Below, piece by piece: positions 35,306-45,420 of a DNA stretch of 64,000 nucleotides (its first letter is position 1; every line of letters starts with the position of its first letter). The stretch comes from Parazoarcus communis SWub3 = DSM 12120. GTDB lineage: Bacteria > Pseudomonadota > Gammaproteobacteria > Burkholderiales > Rhodocyclaceae. The notes under the pieces are model-generated. The model saw only the letters and a list, made by a program, of their open reading frames with translations, did no database searches and was not told the origin of the DNA. The position numbers and the translations under genes are program-made. The DNA lies in NCBI RefSeq assembly GCF_003226565.1, contig NZ_QKOE01000007.1, positions 1 to 64,000 on the forward strand. Reading direction: 5' to 3'.

Positions 35306-36901
35306 ATGGTGCAGCTGGCTTCAGGAACGCAGTTTGGTGCGCATTGGGTGCGAGTGCTGGCGTTGGTGCTTGGATTGTGGACGCTGGTGGGGACGACTCA
35401 GGCAGCAGCGTTGAAGATCGGTCTGGCGGCTGAGGTCACGACGGTCGACCCGCATTTTTTCAATACCGGACCCAATAATGCGTTTCTGCATCATGTGTTC
35501 GACAGTCTGGTTGACGTGGATGCGGACGGCCGCTTGATATCCGGGCTGGCGGAATCCTGGGTGGCGGTCGATGCGACGACCTGGGAGTTCCGCTTGCGCA
35601 AGGGGGTGAAGTTTCACGATGGCAGCGAGCTGAGTGCTGAGGATGTGCTGTTCTCGCTGGCGCGACCGGCGCAGCTCACCAACAGCCCGGGCTCCTACAC
35701 TAGCTATACCAAACCCATCGTCGCCAGTCAGGCGGTGGACCGCTATACCGTGCGCCTGCGTACGGCAACGCCTTATGGTCCGCTGCCACTCGATCTCAGT
35801 TCGATCTTCATCGTGTCGAAGAAGGCGGTAGAGAAGACCGGGACCGAGCAGTTCAATGCGGGGCCGGCGGCGATTGGAACGGGGCCGTTCAGGCTGGTGG
35901 CGTTTCACAAGGGCGAGCGCATCGAGTTGGCACGCCATGAGGCCTACTGGGGTGTCCGGCCTGAGTGGGATACCGTGCATTTCCGTGTGCTGGCCAGCGA
36001 TGCGCCGCGGCTGTCGGCCTTGCTGGCGGGTGATGTGGATCTGATCGAGGCCGTGCCGACGGCCGATCTGGCGCGGCTCAAGACCAATCCGCGCGTCTCG
36101 GTCACCACTCGTACCACCTGGCGCACGCTGTTCTGGCATCTGGACCAGTTTCGCGACCGCTCGCCTTACGTAACCGATCTGGCCGGCAAGCCGCTGGACC
36201 GCAACCCGCTGAAGGATGTGAGGGTGCGCCGGGCGATTTCGAAGGCGATCAATCGCCAGGCCCTGGTCGAGCGCTCGCTCGAGGGGCGGGCGGTGGCGGC
36301 GTCCAACATCAACGCCCCCGGCATTTTTGGTTACAACAGCGAGATTGCGGTGGAGGCCTACGACCCGGCCGGGGCAAAGAAGCTGCTGGCAGAGGCCGGC
36401 TATCCGGAGGGTTTCGGGCTGACCCTGCATGGCCCCAACAACCGCTACATCAACGACGCCCAGGTGGTGCAGACGGTGGCGCAGTTGCTTAACCGGGTGG
36501 GTATCCGGGCGAAGGTCGAGACCTTGCCGCTGTCGGTCTACTTCGGCAAGGCACGGGCAAGCGAGTACAGCATGGCCTTGCTTGGCTGGGGCTCGCTGGC
36601 GAGCGACTTTACCCTGCGTTCCATCGTGGGGACGCCCGATGCCGATCGGGGGTGGGGAACCTGGAACTGGGGGCGCTACAGCAACCCGGCAGTGGATGCC
36701 CTGGTGCAATCCGCGCTCGAGTCGGTGTCACCCGAACAGCGCGAGGATTTTGCCCGCCAGGCGGCCAAGCTGGCGCTGGACGATGTGGCGGTCATCCCGT
36801 CCCACCACCAGTTGGCGAGCTGGGGCTTGCGCAAGGGCTTGAAGTACGACGGCCGGGTGGATGAGTTCACCTATGCGCACGAGGTGCGCAGCGTGAAATG
36901 A
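35306..36901 (+). CDS. peptide/nickel-type ABC transporter substrate-binding protein
   Basis: A 531-residue periplasmic binding protein (SBP_bac_5 family). The signal peptide covers about residues 1-33 (WVRVLALVLGLWTLVG then TTQAAA). Family motifs: AAEVTTVDPHFFNTGPNN, VWEFRLRKGVKFHDGS-like region (TWEFRLRKGVKFHDGSELSA in part) and LRDVRVRRAISKAINR-like segment near residue 310. I chose the ATG at 35306, with GAGAGGA five bases upstream, over the nearby 35300 and a GTG at 35273. First gene of a five-gene importer. Ligand (dipeptide, oligopeptide or glutathione-like) is not determinable. Confidence 0.9.
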   Translation: MVQLASGTQFGAHWVRVLALVLGLWTLVGTTQAAALKIGLAAEVTTVDPHFFNTGPNNAFLHHVFDSLVDVDADGRLISGLAESWVAVDATTWEFRLRKGVKFHDGSELSAEDVLFSLARPAQLTNSPGSYTSYTKPIVASQAVDRYTVRLRTATPYGPLPLDLSSIFIVSKKAVEKTGTEQFNAGPAAIGTGPFRLVAFHKGERIELARHEAYWGVRPEWDTVHFRVLASDAPRLSALLAGDVDLIEAVPTADLARLKTNPRVSVTTRTTWRTLFWHLDQFRDRSPYVTDLAGKPLDRNPLKDVRVRRAISKAINRQALVERSLEGRAVAASNINAPGIFGYNSEIAVEAYDPAGAKKLLAEAGYPEGFGLTLHGPNNRYINDAQVVQTVAQLLNRVGIRAKVETLPLSVYFGKARASEYSMALLGWGSLASDFTLRSIVGTPDADRGWGTWNWGRYSNPAVDALVQSALESVSPEQREDFARQAAKLALDDVAVIPSHHQLASWGLRKGLKYDGRVDEFTYAHEVRSVK

Positions 36902-37043
36902 GGGGCCTGAATCGATGTGAACGTGTCCCGGTGGCATAAAAAAAGGCGCAGGGGGCTTGGGGGCATATCGCGCCTGATTGCCCGTTGCGGGCCGTTCATT
37001 GATAGCATCCAGGCTTCTTTCATCTGTTCCGCTCCTTTCCTGC

Positions 37044-38021
37044 ATGCCGTTTTTCATCCTCAGGCGCTGCCTGCAGGCGGTCAATGTGCTGGTCGTCATG
37101 TCCTTGCTGGTGTTTGCCGGGGTCTATGCGATCGGTAGCCCGCTGGACCTGCTCGTCGACCCCCAGGCCACGACCGAGGATCTGGCGCGGGCAGCGGCCG
37201 CGCTGGGGCTGGATCAACCGGTATGGGTGCAGTACGGGCGTTTCCTGAGCCGTGCGCTGGGTGGTGATCTGGGGGATTCCTTCATCCACGGCAGTCCGGC
37301 GATCGGGCTGATCCTGGCACGTCTGCCGGCGACGCTGGAGCTTGCGGTGGTGGCCATGCTGATTGCAGTTGGGCTGGGTGTTCCGCTTGGGCTGTGGGCC
37401 GGCCTGCATCCGGATACGGTAGGGGGGCGGACCATCATGGCGGGCTCCATCGTCGGCTTCTCGCTACCGACTTTCTGGGTCGGGCTGATGCTGATCATGG
37501 TGTTTTCGGTGCAACTGGGCTGGTTGCCAGCCGGCGGACGGGGGCCGACCACCGAGCTGTTTGGTTTGCCGCTGTCGGTCTTGTCTGTCGAAGGTTGGCG
37601 CCATCTGATCCTGCCTGCGACCAATCTTGCCCTGTTCAAGCTTGCGCTGATCATCCGCCTGACACGCAGTGGCACACGCGAGGCCTTGCAGCAGGATTAC
37701 GTCCGCTTTGCGCGTGCCAAGGGTTTGTCAACCGGCCGGGTGGTGGGGGTGCATGTGCTGAAGAACATCCTGATTCCGGTCGTTACCGTGGTGGGCATGG
37801 AGTTTGGGTCGCTGGTGGCGTTTTCGGTGGTGACCGAGTCCATCTTTGCGTGGCCGGGCATGGGCAAGTTGCTGCTTGATTCGATCACCCAGCTCGACCG
37901 CCCGGTGGTGCTCGCTTACCTGTTGCTGATCGTGCTGCTCTACATCGTCATCAATCTGGTGGTCGATCTGGTCTATGCGCTGCTTGATCCACGCGTTGGC
38001 CGCGGAGGGTCGGGCCGATGA
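37044..38021 (+). CDS. peptide ABC transporter permease (DppB type)
   Basis: A 325-residue inner-membrane permease with about six helices. The DppB-type N-terminus (FFILRRCLQAVNVLVVMSLL) and the EAA loop (REALQQDYVRFARAKGLSTG, about residues 211-230) are clear, as is the following TESIFAWPGMGKLLLDSI. It starts 142 bp after the binding-protein gene, and its stop overlaps the second permease gene by 4 bp. The 142-bp gap contains an A-run and short stem, which might adjust the relative expression of the binding protein. Confidence 0.92.
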   Translation: MPFFILRRCLQAVNVLVVMSLLVFAGVYAIGSPLDLLVDPQATTEDLARAAAALGLDQPVWVQYGRFLSRALGGDLGDSFIHGSPAIGLILARLPATLELAVVAMLIAVGLGVPLGLWAGLHPDTVGGRTIMAGSIVGFSLPTFWVGLMLIMVFSVQLGWLPAGGRGPTTELFGLPLSVLSVEGWRHLILPATNLALFKLALIIRLTRSGTREALQQDYVRFARAKGLSTGRVVGVHVLKNILIPVVTVVGMEFGSLVAFSVVTESIFAWPGMGKLLLDSITQLDRPVVLAYLLLIVLLYIVINLVVDLVYALLDPRVGRGGSGR

Positions 38022-38926
38022 GTGCTGCCGACCAAGCTGCGGTCATGCGCGATCACCCGCTGCGGCGATGGATCCGTGCCTATGCCGACAGCCGGCTGGC
38101 CCTGGCGGGCTTGGGTTTGCTGGTGCTGATTGTCGCGGCGGCCATCGCCGCGCCCTGGCTGGCGCCACAGAATCCTTACGACTTGATGCAGCTCGACATG
38201 CTCGATGGCCGCCTGCCTCCAGGTAGCGTCAGTGGCGATGGTGAGCTGCGCTATCTGCTGGGTACGGATGCCCAGGGGCGGGACATGTTGTCGGCGATTC
38301 TGTATGGCCTGCGCATCAGCGTCGTCGTCGGTGTGGCGGCCACACTGCTTGCCTTGCTGGTGGGCATGACGCTGGGTCTGGTGGCCGGGTATTTCGGCGG
38401 CCGCTTCGACGCCTTGCTGATGCGGGTGGTGGATATCCAGCTGGCCTTTCCGTCGATCCTGACGGCGATGATCCTGCTGGCCTTGTTTGGTCAGGGCATC
38501 GACAAGATCATCATCGCGCTGGTGGCTTCGCAGTGGGCCTACTATGCCCGGACCACGCGCAGCGTGGCCATGGTCGAGGCCGACAAGGCCTACATCGAGG
38601 CGGCGCGCTTGCTGGGCTTGTCGACACTGCGCATCGTGTTCCGTCATCTGTTGCCCAACTGTCTGCCGCCGCTGATGGTGGTGGCGGCGCTGCAGGTGGC
38701 GGCAGCGATTGCGCTGGAGGCGACCCTGTCCTTCCTTGGCCTGGGGCTGCCGGTGACCGAGCCGTCGCTTGGTTTGCTGATCGCCAACGGCTTTCAGTAT
38801 CTGTACTCCGGTCGTTACTGGATCAGCCTGTTCCCCGGGCTGGCCTTGCTGCTGACCCTGCTTGCGCTCAATCTGGTGGCCGACCAGTTGCGCGACGTGC
38901 TCAACCCCAGGTTGCGAAAGTCATGA
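38018..38926 (+). CDS. peptide ABC transporter permease (DppC type)
   Basis: A 302-residue second permease. The N-terminal OppC region DHPLRRWIRAYADSRLALAG leads into helix 1; LLGTDAQGRDMLSAILYGLR is the DppC hallmark (about residues 78-97), and the EAA loop is ADKAYIEAARLLGLSTLRIV. Overlaps the neighbouring genes by 4 bp on each side. Confidence 0.93.
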   Translation: MSAADQAAVMRDHPLRRWIRAYADSRLALAGLGLLVLIVAAAIAAPWLAPQNPYDLMQLDMLDGRLPPGSVSGDGELRYLLGTDAQGRDMLSAILYGLRISVVVGVAATLLALLVGMTLGLVAGYFGGRFDALLMRVVDIQLAFPSILTAMILLALFGQGIDKIIIALVASQWAYYARTTRSVAMVEADKAYIEAARLLGLSTLRIVFRHLLPNCLPPLMVVAALQVAAAIALEATLSFLGLGLPVTEPSLGLLIANGFQYLYSGRYWISLFPGLALLLTLLALNLVADQLRDVLNPRLRKS

Positions 38927-39942
38927 ACTCGGTGCACAACGCGGCTCAAGCCGTGCTGGAGGTGACCGGGCTGAGTGTCGGCTTTGCCCAGCGGGGGACC
39001 GTCCTGCGCGCGGTGGACGATATCAGCCTGCATATTGCGCCGGGTGAGGTGCTGGGCCTGGTCGGGGAGTCGGGGTCGGGCAAGTCGATGACCGCGTATT
39101 CGCTGCTGGGTCTGGTGGAGCCGCCCGGTCAGGTGAGTGCCGATACCTTTCGTCTATGCGGCAAGGAGATGCGCGCCGCGGACGAGCGCGCCTGGCGGCA
39201 ACTGCGGGGCCGGCGCATCGCGATGATCTTTCAGGATCCGATGATGACGCTGAACCCGGTGTTGCGGATCGACACCCAGATGGTCGAAGCCATCCACGCT
39301 CATCGCCGGGTGGGGCGAGGCGCTGCGCTGGAGATGGCGGCAGCGGCCTTGCAGCGGGTGGGCATCGCCGATGCCCCGGCGCGTCTGCATGCCTATCCGC
39401 ACCAGTTGTCGGGCGGGATGCGCCAGCGTGTGGCGATTGCGATTGCCTTGCTCAACGCGCCTGACCTGATCGTGGCCGATGAGCCGACCACCGCGCTCGA
39501 TGTCACGATCCAGGCGCAGATCCTGGCCGAGATGCAGGCCTTGTGTCAGGCGTCCGGTACTGCACTGCTGTGGATCACCCATGATCTTGCGGTTGTGGCT
39601 GCGCTGGCCGACCGGGTCTGTGTGATGTACGCCGGAAGAATCGTCGAGCAGGGACCCGTCGACCAGGTGCTGGCGCAGCCTGCCCACCCCTACACCCGCG
39701 GCCTGCTGGATTCCACGCCCGCTGCGGCCCCGAGCCAGCATGCCGACAACGCGGGTGCGACGCGACGGCTGAGCACGATTCCCGGCCTGCCACCGGCCCT
39801 GGGCGAGCGGCCCGAGGGGTGTGCGTTCCGGCCGCGCTGTGCGCGGGCAAGCGCGGCCTGCCTGCAAGTGCCGGCGCTGGTGGCGGTGTCACCGGGGCAC
39901 GAGGTCCGGTGTTTTCATCCCTTGGCGCGGGTGTCGGCATGA
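38923..39942 (+). CDS. peptide ABC transporter ATPase (DppD type)
   Basis: A 339-residue ATPase of the importer. Walker [10 protein letters not shown] (about residues 47-55), Q-loop [12 protein letters not shown], signature [11 protein letters not shown], Walker [13 protein letters not shown], and the C-terminal peptide-importer Cys motif [12 protein letters not shown]. Overlaps both neighbours by 4 bp. It pairs with the following DppF-type ATPase. Confidence 0.94.
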   Translation: MNSVHNAAQAVLEVTGLSVGFAQRGTVLRAVDDISLHIAPGEVLGLVGESGSGKSMTAYSLLGLVEPPGQVSADTFRLCGKEMRAADERAWRQLRGRRIAMIFQDPMMTLNPVLRIDTQMVEAIHAHRRVGRGAALEMAAAALQRVGIADAPARLHAYPHQLSGGMRQRVAIAIALLNAPDLIVADEPTTALDVTIQAQILAEMQALCQASGTALLWITHDLAVVAALADRVCVMYAGRIVEQGPVDQVLAQPAHPYTRGLLDSTPAAAPSQHADNAGATRRLSTIPGLPPALGERPEGCAFRPRCARASAACLQVPALVAVSPGHEVRCFHPLARVSA

Positions 39943-40955
39943 GCGTGGGCAGTACGACCGGCACCATGCCGCTATTGGCCCTGCAGGGTGTGAGCAAGCA
40001 GTTTGGGTCGGCGCAGGGCTGGCTTGAGCGGGGCGCGGCGCGATTGGGTTGGCTCCCGCCGGCAGGTTCGGTGCAGGCCGTCGACCAAGTTGACCTGGCG
40101 ATCATGCCGGGCGAGGTGGTCGGGCTGGTGGGCGAATCCGGCTGCGGCAAGTCCACGCTGGGGCGGATCGCGGTCGGGCTGACGCCGCCTTCTGCGGGCG
40201 AACGGCGTTGGTGCGGCGAGGCGATCGATCGCTTGCCGGCCAGCGAGCGTCGACGCCTGCAACTGGGTATCCAGATGATCTTTCAGGATCCCTACGCATC
40301 GCTCAATCCGCGCCTGACGGTGGGTGAGTTGATTGCCGAGGCGCCGCGGGTTCATGGCCTGATCGGGCGTCGTGAACAGGGCGAATTTGTTGCGCGCAGT
40401 CTGCAAGGTGTCGGCCTGGATGCGACAATGGCTAGCCGTTATCCGCACCAGTTCTCGGGCGGTCAGCGGGCCCGCATCGGCATTGCCCGCGCGCTGGCGG
40501 TCAGGCCCGCCTTTCTGGTGTGCGACGAGGCGGTGGCGGCCCTCGATGTGTCGGTGCAGGCTCAGGTGTTGAATCTGTTTGCCGATCTTCGCGAACAGCT
40601 TGGTCTGACCTATCTCTTCATCAGCCACGATCTGGCGGTGGTGCGGCATCTGGCCGACCGGGTTGCGGTGATGTATCTCGGCCGTGTTGTCGAGATGGCA
40701 AGGGTAGGCGAGTTGTTTGGACGTCCCGCCCATCCGTATACCCAGGCGCTGCTGGCGGAGGCGCCGACGCTGAAGGTCGGCAAGCGGCAGTTCATCCCGA
40801 TCCAGGGCGAGCTTCCATCGCCGCTGGCACCGCCGTCGGGTTGTCATTTTCATCCGCGCTGCCCGCATGCGATGCCGGTATGCAGTAAGCAGGCACCAGC
40901 CCTGCGCGAGGTGGCGCCGGGGCATGATTCGGCGTGCCATCTGACTTCGGGTTGA
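39939..40955 (+). CDS. peptide ABC transporter ATPase (DppF type)
   Basis: A 338-residue ATPase, the last gene of the importer operon. Walker [13 protein letters not shown] (about residues 60-71), MIFQDPYASLNPRL, signature FSGGQRARIGI, and Walker B with DEAVAALD. Here the usual DEPTSALD reads DEAVAALD, a small departure in a conserved stretch that keeps the catalytic Asp-Glu. C-terminal FHPRCPHAMPVC is the Cys motif. Confidence 0.93.
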   Translation: MSVGSTTGTMPLLALQGVSKQFGSAQGWLERGAARLGWLPPAGSVQAVDQVDLAIMPGEVVGLVGESGCGKSTLGRIAVGLTPPSAGERRWCGEAIDRLPASERRRLQLGIQMIFQDPYASLNPRLTVGELIAEAPRVHGLIGRREQGEFVARSLQGVGLDATMASRYPHQFSGGQRARIGIARALAVRPAFLVCDEAVAALDVSVQAQVLNLFADLREQLGLTYLFISHDLAVVRHLADRVAVMYLGRVVEMARVGELFGRPAHPYTQALLAEAPTLKVGKRQFIPIQGELPSPLAPPSGCHFHPRCPHAMPVCSKQAPALREVAPGHDSACHLTSG

Positions 40956-41147
40956 GGTCTGGTGCCGCTCTTGGCCAGCTGCTTGTGGGGAGTGGATGTA
41001 TTTTGGGGTGTTGCAGCGTGTCCGCAAGTCAGTGGAGCGTCACTTCGAACCGTTGAATAAGGAAGTGAAAATATCTTCGTTCCTTCGGCGATGGGGAGTC
41101 CGTAGATTGAGCTTTCCGATCTTTCGACGACCGAACAGGAACGAAAC

Positions 41148-42161
41148 ATGAACCTCAAGAATCTGCGCCGCAACCTGCTGGCCATTGCCCTTGGCTCAAC
41201 GGTGTCGGTGGGGGCTTTTGCCCAAGTGACCCTGCTCAACGTGTCCTATGACCCGACCCGCGAGCTTTATCAGGAGTACAACGCCGCTTTTGCCAAGTAC
41301 TGGAAGGCGAAGGCGGGTGAGGATGTCACCATCAAGCAATCGCATGGCGGTTCGGGCAAGCAGGCGCGTTCGGTGATCGATGGCCTCGAGGCGGATGTGG
41401 TGACACTGGCACTTGCTGGCGATATCGACGCCATCACCGAGAACGGTGGTGCGGTCGCCGCCGGCTGGCAGAAAAAGCTGCCGCTGAACTCGTCGCCTTA
41501 TACCTCGACCATCGTCCTGCTGGTCAAGAAGGGCAACCCGAAGGGCATCAAGGACTGGAATGATCTGGTCAAGCCGGGTGTCGAGGTGGTGACGCCAAAC
41601 CCGAAAACTTCTGGCGGTGCGCGCTGGAACTACCTGGCAGCCTGGGGCTATGCCTTGCAGCAACCGGGTGGCAGCGAGGCCAGCGCAAAGGAATTCGTCA
41701 AGAAGCTGTATGCCAACGTGAAGGTGCTGGACTCGGGTGCCCGTGGCTCGCTGACCACCTTTACCGAGCGTGGTATCGGCGACGTGCTGATCTCATGGGA
41801 GAACGAAGCTTATCTGGCGCTGAAGGAGTTCGGACCGGACAAGTTCGAGATCATCACGCCGTCGGTGTCCATTCTGGCCGAGCCGCCGGTCGCGGTGGTC
41901 GACAAGGTGGTTGACAAGCGTGGCACCCGCAAGGTGGCGACCGAGTACCTGAACTACCTGTACTCCGCTGAAGGTCAGGACATCGCCGGCAAGCACTACT
42001 ATCGTCCGACCGACAAGGCGGCACAGGCCAAGTATGCCAAGCAGTTCGCCCAGGTGAAGTTGTTCGGCATCGATGAAGTGTTTGGGGGTTGGGGCAAGGT
42101 ACAGAAGGCCCATTTCGGCGATGGCGGCGTGTTCGACCAGATCACCGGCGCTTCCAGGTAA
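41148..42161 (+). CDS. sbp: periplasmic sulfate-binding protein
   Basis: A 337-residue sulfate/thiosulfate-binding protein with a signal peptide ([16 protein letters not shown], cut near residue 25). The family features are [60 protein letters not shown], and [13 protein letters not shown]-like C-terminus. Feeds the CysTWA permease encoded on the opposite strand. Upstream (41059-41085) there is an AAGGAA-N15-TTCCTT inverted repeat in an AT-rich patch that could be a CysB-type site. Followed by a bidirectional terminator. Confidence 0.95.
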   Translation: MNLKNLRRNLLAIALGSTVSVGAFAQVTLLNVSYDPTRELYQEYNAAFAKYWKAKAGEDVTIKQSHGGSGKQARSVIDGLEADVVTLALAGDIDAITENGGAVAAGWQKKLPLNSSPYTSTIVLLVKKGNPKGIKDWNDLVKPGVEVVTPNPKTSGGARWNYLAAWGYALQQPGGSEASAKEFVKKLYANVKVLDSGARGSLTTFTERGIGDVLISWENEAYLALKEFGPDKFEIITPSVSILAEPPVAVVDKVVDKRGTRKVATEYLNYLYSAEGQDIAGKHYYRPTDKAAQAKYAKQFAQVKLFGIDEVFGGWGKVQKAHFGDGGVFDQITGASR

Positions 42162-42184
42162 GTCTCGGCGCAGCGCGTGTTGAA

Positions 42185-42216
42185 AAGGCCCACCCGACGG
42201 ATGCCGGGTGGGCCTT
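42185..42216. terminator. bidirectional terminator between sbp and the CysB-like regulator gene
   Basis: AAGGCCCACCCG (42185-42196) pairs with CGGGTGGGCCTT (42205-42216) across eight bases, between two convergent genes. Confidence 0.8.
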
Positions 42217-42263
42217 GCTGATTGGATTTGCCGATGTGGGGTTGGCGGGCGTGCCGGACGAGC

Positions 42264-43202
42264 TTAATCCGCCTCGCTACCCTGCTTGCCCAGGGCCCCG
42301 ATGACCCGGGCTTCGGTGAGCTCAGGCGCACACAGTTCGATGAAGCGATACGCGAAGCCACGCAGGTAGTGGCCACGCCGCACCGCGATGCGGGTGGTGT
42401 TCTCGGGAAACAGGTGGGTGCTGTCGAGCTGCACCAGATCGCCGTCGCGCCCGGCCACGAACGCCATCGAGGCCAGGATGCCGACCCCCAGGCCCAGCTC
42501 CACATAGGTCTTGATCACATCGGCATCGAGCGCCGACATCACCACATCGGGCACCAGCCCGGCGCTGGCAAAGGCATTGTCGATGCGCGCCCGCCCGGTA
42601 AAACCCTCGTGATAGGTGATGATGGGGTAGTCGGCCACCGCCTCCAGCGTCAGCTTTGGCAGCGCCTGCAGCGGATGGCCGTTGGGGACGATCACCGAAT
42701 GGTGCCAGCTGTAGTACGGAAAGGAGGCCAGCTCCGGCACATTGGCCAGCGCCTCGGTGGCCACGCCGATGTCGGCCTGGCCGTCGAGCAGGAGCTGCAC
42801 GATCTCGGCCGGGCTGCCCTGGTGCAGTTTCAGGTGCACCTTGGGGTAGGCCCGCTTGAACGCGGTCACCACCTTGGGCAGCGCGTAGCGGGCCTGGGTG
42901 TGGGTGGTGACCACGGTCAGCTGGCCTTCATCGCGCTTGCTGTACTGCTCGGCCAGGCGCTTGATGTTGCCAGCGTCGAGCAGCATGCGCTCGACCATCA
43001 CCACCAGCTCCTTGCCGGGTTCGGTGAGGCCGAGCAGGCGCTTGCCCTTGCGCACGAAGAGCTCGACGCCCAGCTCGTCCTCCAGGTCCTTGATGTGTTT
43101 GGACACCCCCGACTGCGAGGTGAACAAGGCATTGGCCACCTCGGTCAGGTTGAAACCGCGGCGCACCGTCTCGCGGATGATGCGCAACTGCTGGAAGTTC
43201 AT
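42264..43202 (-). CDS. cysB: CysB-family LysR-type regulator of sulfur assimilation
   Basis: A 312-residue LysR-type regulator of the CysB/Cbl group. The N-terminal winged helix reads [20 protein letters not shown], then [17 protein letters not shown]; the effector domain contains [14 protein letters not shown] and the sulfate-ligand-type residues of CysB ([19 protein letters not shown]). It lies at the end of the cysTWA operon with a 4-bp overlap to cysA, and presumably activates it and sbp. CysB versus Cbl could not be separated by eye. Confidence 0.9.
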   Translation of the reverse strand: MNFQQLRIIRETVRRGFNLTEVANALFTSQSGVSKHIKDLEDELGVELFVRKGKRLLGLTEPGKELVVMVERMLLDAGNIKRLAEQYSKRDEGQLTVVTTHTQARYALPKVVTAFKRAYPKVHLKLHQGSPAEIVQLLLDGQADIGVATEALANVPELASFPYYSWHHSVIVPNGHPLQALPKLTLEAVADYPIITYHEGFTGRARIDNAFASAGLVPDVVMSALDADVIKTYVELGLGVGILASMAFVAGRDGDLVQLDSTHLFPENTTRIAVRRGHYLRGFAYRFIELCAPELTEARVIGALGKQGSEAD

Positions 43203-44281
43203 TGAGGACTCGCTGCTTGACGTTCGAAGAGTTTGAGACGGGAGGGCACGAGGCGGACGATCTGGCCCTCGGCCAGGCCCAGCTCGGTCACCCGGCTGCG
43301 TGCGAGCTCGACCTCGTAGTGCTGTCCGCTCGACCCATTGACCCCATCGAGCTCCACCCGCGCGGTGATGCCAAAGGACAGCACCCGGTTGACGCGCGCC
43401 GAGACCCCCTTGCCCACCTCACCGTCGACCACGATATCCAGTTCGTGAGGGCGCGCAAAGGCGATCACCTCGGCCCCCTGGCGGAACGCGTCCGGCTGAT
43501 CGTGCAGGACATCCTCCCCGACCTGGACCGTACCATCCTCGATGCGGCCGTGGAACAGATTAACGGATCCGAGAAAGCTGTACACAAAGGGCGTGGCCGG
43601 GTGGCGGTAGACCTCCTCCGGAGTACCGATCTGCTCGACCTTGCCATGGTCCATCAGCACCACCCGGTCGGCCACCTCCAGCGCCTCTTCCTGGTCGTGG
43701 GTGACGAAGATCGAGGTAATGTGCAACTCGTCATGCAGATTGCGCAGCCAGCGGCGCAGCTCCTTGCGCACCTTTGCATCGAGCGCGCCGAAGGGCTCGT
43801 CGAGCAGCAGCACGCGCGGCTCCACTGCCAGCGCCCGGGCGAGCGCAATGCGCTGGCGCTGGCCGCCCGACAGCTGTGCCGGAAAGCGGTCGGCCAGCCA
43901 GTCGAGCTGGACCAACTGGAGCAGGTCGTGCACCTTGGTACGGATCTGTGACTCGGACGGACGCTGTGCCCGCGGCTTCATGCGCATGCCGAAGGCGACG
44001 TTGTCGAACACGGTCATGTGGCGGAACAGCGCATAGTGCTGGAACACGAAGCCCACCTGGCGTTCGCGCACATGGGTGCCCGAGGCATCTTCGCCTTCGA
44101 GCAGCACCTGACCCGAATCGGCCTGCTCCAGTCCGGCGATGATGCGCAGCAAGGTGGTCTTGCCGCAGCCGGAGGGCCCCAGCAGGGCCACCAGCTCGCC
44201 AGTGGGAAACTCGAGGGAAACCTTGTCCAGCGCCACGAAGCTGCCGAACTGCTTGTGAATGTCCTTGACCTGGATGCTCAT
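43199..44281 (-). CDS. cysA: sulfate ABC transporter ATPase CysA
   Basis: A 360-residue ATPase of the sulfate/thiosulfate importer. Walker [13 protein letters not shown] (about residues 34-45), signature [15 protein letters not shown], Walker [14 protein letters not shown]-loop [13 protein letters not shown], and a C-terminal TOBE/regulatory part. It is separated from cysW by 173 bp, unlike the overlapping junctions elsewhere in this operon, because a repeat-bounded segment occupies the gap. Confidence 0.95.
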   Translation of the reverse strand: MSIQVKDIHKQFGSFVALDKVSLEFPTGELVALLGPSGCGKTTLLRIIAGLEQADSGQVLLEGEDASGTHVRERQVGFVFQHYALFRHMTVFDNVAFGMRMKPRAQRPSESQIRTKVHDLLQLVQLDWLADRFPAQLSGGQRQRIALARALAVEPRVLLLDEPFGALDAKVRKELRRWLRNLHDELHITSIFVTHDQEEALEVADRVVLMDHGKVEQIGTPEEVYRHPATPFVYSFLGSVNLFHGRIEDGTVQVGEDVLHDQPDAFRQGAEVIAFARPHELDIVVDGEVGKGVSARVNRVLSFGITARVELDGVNGSSGQHYEVELARSRVTELGLAEGQIVRLVPSRLKLFERQAASPQ

Positions 44282-44308
44282 GATGCGTCGTCCTTGATGG
44301 AATCCTAC

Positions 44309-44547
44309 AACCTAGAAACCGCAGTTGGATGCGCCCGAGTGTGCGTCTGGCGGGCTGTCTGGCAAGGCGCGACGAAGCCGCATGGTCATTCCCTGCAATG
44401 AGGAGCAACGCGGCCAGGCAGCCCGCCAGGCGTGCAATCGGGTGCATAGCGCGCCTACCGTATTGCCGGTGTCTGCCCGATACCGAGAACATCGTGTTCA
44501 TCGGGCTTTCGGGCTATCGACAAGCGGCTGACTGCGGTTTCTAGGTT
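44309..44547. repeat. MITE-like segment with 17-bp terminal inverted repeats and an internal hairpin
   Basis: AACCTAGAAACCGCAGT at 44309-44325 and its exact reverse complement at 44531-44547 bound a 239-bp segment at the cysW/cysA junction. Inside, CTGGCGGGCTGTCTGGC (44347-44363) pairs with GCCAGGCAGCCCGCCAG (44413-44429) with one mismatch, which would form a strong hairpin in the transcript. No transposase is encoded. The right third lies inside the cysW reading frame. I saw no clear target duplication. No second copy was noticed in the window. Confidence 0.55.
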
Positions 44548-45420
44548 CAATGCGCGGGCGGCGCGGTTCTCGACCCAGGTCTTGATCACCAGGGTGACGA
44601 TGGCCAGCAGCGCAAGCAGGGAGGCGACGGCAAAGGCCGCCGCGAACTGGTATTCGTTGTAGAGAATCTCGACATGCAGCGGCAGGGTGTTGGTCTGGCC
44701 CCGGATATGACCCGAGACCACCGACACCGCACCGAACTCGCCCATTGCCCGCGCATTGCACAGGATCACCCCGTACATCAGGCCCCACTTGATGTTGGGC
44801 AGGGTCACATGCCAGAAGGTCTGGAACCCATTGGCGCCCAGCACCACCGAGGCCTCCTCCTCCTCGCGCCCCTGGGCCTGCATCAGCGGGATCAGCTCGC
44901 GGGCAACGAAGGGAAAGGTGACGAACACGGTGGCCAGCACGATGCCGGGCACGGCAAAGATGACCTTGAGGTCATTGGCCATCAGCCAGCCGCCGAACCA
45001 GCCCTGCGCACCAAACAGCAGCACCCAGACCAGACCGGCAATCACCGGCGACACCGAGAACGGCAGGTCGATCAGCGTGATCAGGAACTGCTTGCCGCGG
45101 AACTCGAACTTGGCAATCGCCCACGCCGCGCACACCCCGAACACCAGGTTGAGCGGCACCGCGATCAGCGCCGCCGTCAGCGTCAGCCGGACCGCCGACA
45201 AGGCGTCCGGATCGCTCAGCGCGGTGAGGTAGGTACCCCAGCCCTTGCGGAAGGCCTCGACGAACACCGCGATCAGCGGCATCAGCAAGAAGGTGGCGAA
45301 GAAGGTCAGCGACACGCCCAGGATCAGCCACTTGACCCAGGGGGCTTCGCGCGTGGCAGCGCGCGACTCGAAGCGGGCGGCGTGATCGCCGCCCAGATGC
45401 AGGGTGGTTGCGCCGGCCAT
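44455..45420 (-). CDS. cysW: sulfate ABC transporter permease CysW
   Basis: A 321-residue permease of the sulfate importer with about six helices. Typical parts: KWLILGVSLTFFATFLLMPL, the EAA loop (REEEEASVVLGANGFQTFWH, about residues 190-209), and GEFGAVSVVSGHIRGQTNT. Start at 45418-45420 overlaps the cysT stop by one base. The C-terminus (about the last 30 residues, from NLETAVSRLSIARK) is encoded by the repeat-bounded segment and is probably a replaced tail, since the conserved permease ends before it. Confidence 0.92.
   Translation of the reverse strand: MAGATTLHLGGDHAARFESRAATREAPWVKWLILGVSLTFFATFLLMPLIAVFVEAFRKGWGTYLTALSDPDALSAVRLTLTAALIAVPLNLVFGVCAAWAIAKFEFRGKQFLITLIDLPFSVSPVIAGLVWVLLFGAQGWFGGWLMANDLKVIFAVPGIVLATVFVTFPFVARELIPLMQAQGREEEEASVVLGANGFQTFWHVTLPNIKWGLMYGVILCNARAMGEFGAVSVVSGHIRGQTNTLPLHVEILYNEYQFAAAFAVASLLALLAIVTLVIKTWVENRAARALNLETAVSRLSIARKPDEHDVLGIGQTPAIR

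Noticed and set aside
35321-36709. Minus-strand open frame of about 460 codons
   Set aside because: Antisense to the peptide-binding-protein gene, with an Arg/His/Gln-rich translation and no family resemblance.
36941-36975. A-run with AGGCGC/GCGCCT stem between the peptide-binding and permease genes as a terminator
   Set aside because: The T-run would be on the minus strand, where no gene ends; at best it influences readthrough of the plus-strand operon.
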